Source: Maridesulfovibrio sp050916235
GTDB lineage: Bacteria; Desulfobacterota; Desulfovibrionia; Desulfovibrionales; Desulfovibrionaceae
DNA: 64,000 nt
Direction of reading: 5' to 3'
Assembly (NCBI RefSeq): GCF_050916235.1
Contig: NZ_CP104854.1
Span: 3,472,001 to 3,536,000, forward strand
Of the stretch, positions 61,771 through 64,000 are shown one piece after another. The position numbers and the translations under genes are program-made. The notes under the pieces were generated by a model, which was given only the letters and a program-made list of their open reading frames with translations, was not told where the DNA came from and did no database searches. Each line of letters starts with the position of its first letter. Within the stretch, counting starts at the first letter, position 1.

Positions 61771-64000
61771 ATGAAAGCCTTCCAGAGAATACTCCTTGCC
61801 CTGCCTGTGATTCTGCTTTGCCTCACCTCCTGTGTACCGTCCACCGGAACGTCTACGGGAACCGTCTCCCGGCAGGGATCGGCCGCCTCAGCCGTTTCGG
61901 TGCAGGACAGGATTTACGAGATTATCGATCTTGCATGGAGACAATATTACACAACCGAATATTCGGCCATCACCATGATGGATGATGCCGTGAACAGCGC
62001 CGTGGAACTGGTCGGTGCAGACAGGCTCCGGCGCGGAGGTACGGCCGGGAACATCGTCCTTGAGTCGTCCAATTCCCGCTTTGAACTTTCCGTCGCCGAT
62101 ACCCGCGAGGCCGGACAGGTGGCAGGCTATCTGAACAATCTGGTCGGCTTCATGCGTAAGAGCTTTCCTGACGAGAGTCCGGAGAAGATTTTTAAAACGG
62201 TCGTTAACGGAGCTCTTGCGGGCATGGACCCTCATACCAGCTATCTGGACCCCGAAAGCTATAAGGAAATACAGAGCGCAACATACGGGAAGTTCTCCGG
62301 CGTGGGCGTTGAGATTACCATGGAGAACAACCGGATTCTGGTTGTTACGCCCATAGAGGACAGTCCGGCTGAAAAGGCCGGGGTGCAGGCCGGGGATATA
62401 ATCACTGCCATCGACGGGGTTTCCACCAAGGGGTTTGATCTCTTGGAAGCGGTGCGCAGGATCAGGGGGCCTGAAGGCTCCTCTGTAAGGCTGAGTCTTG
62501 AGCGCGGCGGAAGTTCCGTTCCGCTGGAGGTTCAGGTTGTGCGGGGCAGGATTGAGCTGCGGACTGTGAAAGTGAAGGAACTGGAACCGGGATACCTGCA
62601 TCTGCGGCTGACCGGATTCAACCAGAATACCGTGAAGAACATGCGCGAAGCCCTTGCAGCCAATCCGTACGTGAAGGGCGTGGTGCTCGACCTGCGCAAT
62701 AATCCCGGCGGCCTGCTGAACGCCGCTGTGGGGGTTGCGGATTCGTTCCTGCCGCAGGGCAGGGTGGTCAGCTCGCAGTGGCGGGTGGAGACCGTGCGCA
62801 GTGATTATGATTCCGCCACCGACCCGGAGGATTATGTCGGGGCCATTGTGGTGCTGATCAACGCAGGCAGCGCATCCGCCTCCGAAATCGTGGCCGGTGC
62901 GCTGCAGGATCGCAGCAGGGCGCTTATCCTCGGTTCGCGTTCCTTCGGCAAGGGAACCGTTCAGACCATATTTCCCCTCAAGACGGGCGGGGCGCTCAAA
63001 CTGACCACCGCACAGTACTTTCTGCCCAACAAGCGGGCCATCCAGCAGGTGGGGATTATCCCTGATTATTACGTCTACGATCCGCAGCGTGATACCAGCG
63101 GAGTTTCGCGCGAGGCCCAGCTTGCCCACGCTGTCGGGGCAGCGGCGGCAGTGGACCGGAATAGGGATCTGATCCCGGTCAGGATGGAAAAGGATCACGA
63201 CGGCGTGCTGCTGGCTGCGCTGGATGTGCTCAAGAAGGCCGGTTCCCGCGATGTCCGCAAGCTGCGGGTCGCTGCCGGTGAAATGCGTGCACAGGGCGGC
63301 AAGGCCGTTGCAGCAAAGCCGCAGAAGCCTACTGCTGCCGGAAGTGCAGCTGCATCCGTTTTTGAGGACAGTCTGCCCCCGGTCATCACGCTTCTGCATC
63401 CGGCGGTGGAGCGCGGGCTGAGCGTGCAGTATGATCAGGAAAAAATGCTGGTCCGGGCCTCGGTCAGCGATCCGTCCGGGGTCAGCTGGGTGCTGGTCAA
63501 CGGCAGGCCCGTGCAGTTGCAGGGCGGTGTGGTTGAGAAGGAGATTGTACTAAATCCGGGTCGCAATACGGTCATCATCAACGCTGCGGACAGCCGGGGG
63601 AACATCGCCGACCTGAGTTTTTCCCTGAACAGGGATGCCCGCGCTGCCGCAACAGAGGCGGCGCAGAGTCCGGCAGCGGCGCGTCCTTCTCTCTGGGCCC
63701 TGTGCATCGGGGTGAGCAGCTATGCCGATCCGCGCCTGAACCTGCAGTTTGCCGCAGAGGACGCAAAGGCGCTGGCCCGTACACTGGAAAAAGCGGGCAA
63801 GGGGCTGTACCGGGATGTGAAGGTGCGCGTTCTTACCGATAGCGAAGCTACCCGCGAAAAGATAATCGAGAACATGGGGTCGTTTCTCGGTCAGGCAGGC
63901 AGGGATGACATAGTGATGATTTTTGTGGCCGGGCACGGGGTGCGTTATGCGCCGACCGGTTCATACTATTTCATGACCCATGACGCCACCTATGACACCA
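61771..64000 (+). CDS. S41 (CtpA-type) protease fused to a caspase-like domain, lipoprotein, cut by window edge
   Basis: The frame runs off the right edge; 743 codons are visible. A lipoprotein signal (LLCLTSC, Cys about 21) is followed by a helical domain. GMDPHTSYLDP (about 148) and a PDZ domain follow (about 172-250; KAGVQAGDIITAIDG). The S41 core has DLRNNPGGLLNAAVGVADS (about 309) and the Ser-Lys dyad Ser369 (NAGSASASEI) and Lys394 (SFGKGTVQ). A beta-rich linker (about 530-620) leads into a C14 caspase/metacaspase-like domain from about 645 (LWALCIGVSSYADPRL) with the catalytic His722 in FVAGHGV. The matching Cys would be beyond the edge. Two protease types in one envelope lipoprotein is unusual. 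Confidence 0.88.
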   Translation, partial: MKAFQRILLALPVILLCLTSCVPSTGTSTGTVSRQGSAASAVSVQDRIYEIIDLAWRQYYTTEYSAITMMDDAVNSAVELVGADRLRRGGTAGNIVLESSNSRFELSVADTREAGQVAGYLNNLVGFMRKSFPDESPEKIFKTVVNGALAGMDPHTSYLDPESYKEIQSATYGKFSGVGVEITMENNRILVVTPIEDSPAEKAGVQAGDIITAIDGVSTKGFDLLEAVRRIRGPEGSSVRLSLERGGSSVPLEVQVVRGRIELRTVKVKELEPGYLHLRLTGFNQNTVKNMREALAANPYVKGVVLDLRNNPGGLLNAAVGVADSFLPQGRVVSSQWRVETVRSDYDSATDPEDYVGAIVVLINAGSASASEIVAGALQDRSRALILGSRSFGKGTVQTIFPLKTGGALKLTTAQYFLPNKRAIQQVGIIPDYYVYDPQRDTSGVSREAQLAHAVGAAAAVDRNRDLIPVRMEKDHDGVLLAALDVLKKAGSRDVRKLRVAAGEMRAQGGKAVAAKPQKPTAAGSAAASVFEDSLPPVITLLHPAVERGLSVQYDQEKMLVRASVSDPSGVSWVLVNGRPVQLQGGVVEKEIVLNPGRNTVIINAADSRGNIADLSFSLNRDARAAATEAAQSPAAARPSLWALCIGVSSYADPRLNLQFAAEDAKALARTLEKAGKGLYRDVKVRVLTDSEATREKIIENMGSFLGQAGRDDIVMIFVAGHGVRYAPTGSYYFMTHDATYDT

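Noticed and set aside
61888..63399. 503-codon open frame on the reverse strand
   Set aside because: It is antisense to the S41-caspase gene, whose frame has clear conserved motifs; the reverse product has a composition typical of GC-rich shadow frames.

Overview
The window looks like a chromosomal segment of a sulfate-reducing Desulfovibrionales bacterium (Desulfovibrio/Maridesulfovibrio type). This is an inference. It rests on a CooA-CooS-CooC carbon monoxide module whose CO dehydrogenase has the CX2C D-cluster motif known from Desulfovibrio, on the many large chemoreceptors and sensor kinases, and on intermediate GC content. No rRNA, tRNA, CRISPR array, integrase or transposase was seen.

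Host backbone, left to right: an AsmA-like protein (cut by the left edge) and a YihY/BrkB protein; cooA, a 20-bp perfect palindrome, cooS and cooC; a reverse-strand nth-tgt-ydcF-like operon; a small cytochrome c, cutA and a PfkB-family sugar kinase; a membrane-anchored exported beta-carbonic anhydrase, a chemoreceptor, an NhaC antiporter and a ThiC-family enzyme; a hemolysin III protein, a VOC protein and a CgeB-like glycosyltransferase; a tetR-hlyD-ABC-ABC2 efflux operon; two sensor kinases and a second chemoreceptor; a dgcN-dgcA-D-aminotransferase D-amino-acid cluster; a periplasmic binding protein; a COG2509 flavoprotein; and, cut by the right edge, an S41 protease fused to a caspase-like domain.

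Four accessory islands interrupt this backbone. Island A (about 11.2-21.7 kb) has an Rhs gene with an array of orphan Rhs C-termini and a likely immunity gene, then a phage packaging block: 3-TM holin of the gene-transfer-release type, small genes, large terminase and T7/BPP-1-type portal. Island B (about 38.5-41.8 kb) has a phage capsid block: Bbp19-like protein, scaffold, major capsid protein and Bbp16-like cement protein. Island C (about 50.2-51.9 kb) has one reverse-strand gene for a double winged-helix protein with iteron-like internal repeats. Island D (about 56.8-59.9 kb) has a second, reverse-strand Rhs gene, an immunity-like membrane gene and a decayed Rhs fragment.

The main discovery candidate is a dispersed hairpin element, GGGCGGAC-N18-GTCCGCCC, with a conserved 18-nt centre close to CTGAGTTACCTAAAAAAT. 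It occurs five times, and every copy precedes the first gene of an accessory block (Rhs-1, packaging, capsid, the winged-helix gene, Rhs-2) in the same orientation as that gene. It was not noticed next to any host gene. The packaging and capsid blocks together follow the gene order of a BPP-1-like podovirus, but about 17 kb of host genes separate them and no integrase is visible. I infer a domesticated, split-locus phage-like particle system, possibly a gene transfer agent, sharing a control element with Rhs toxin-immunity loci. The sharing of the element is directly visible; the gene-transfer function is a hypothesis.
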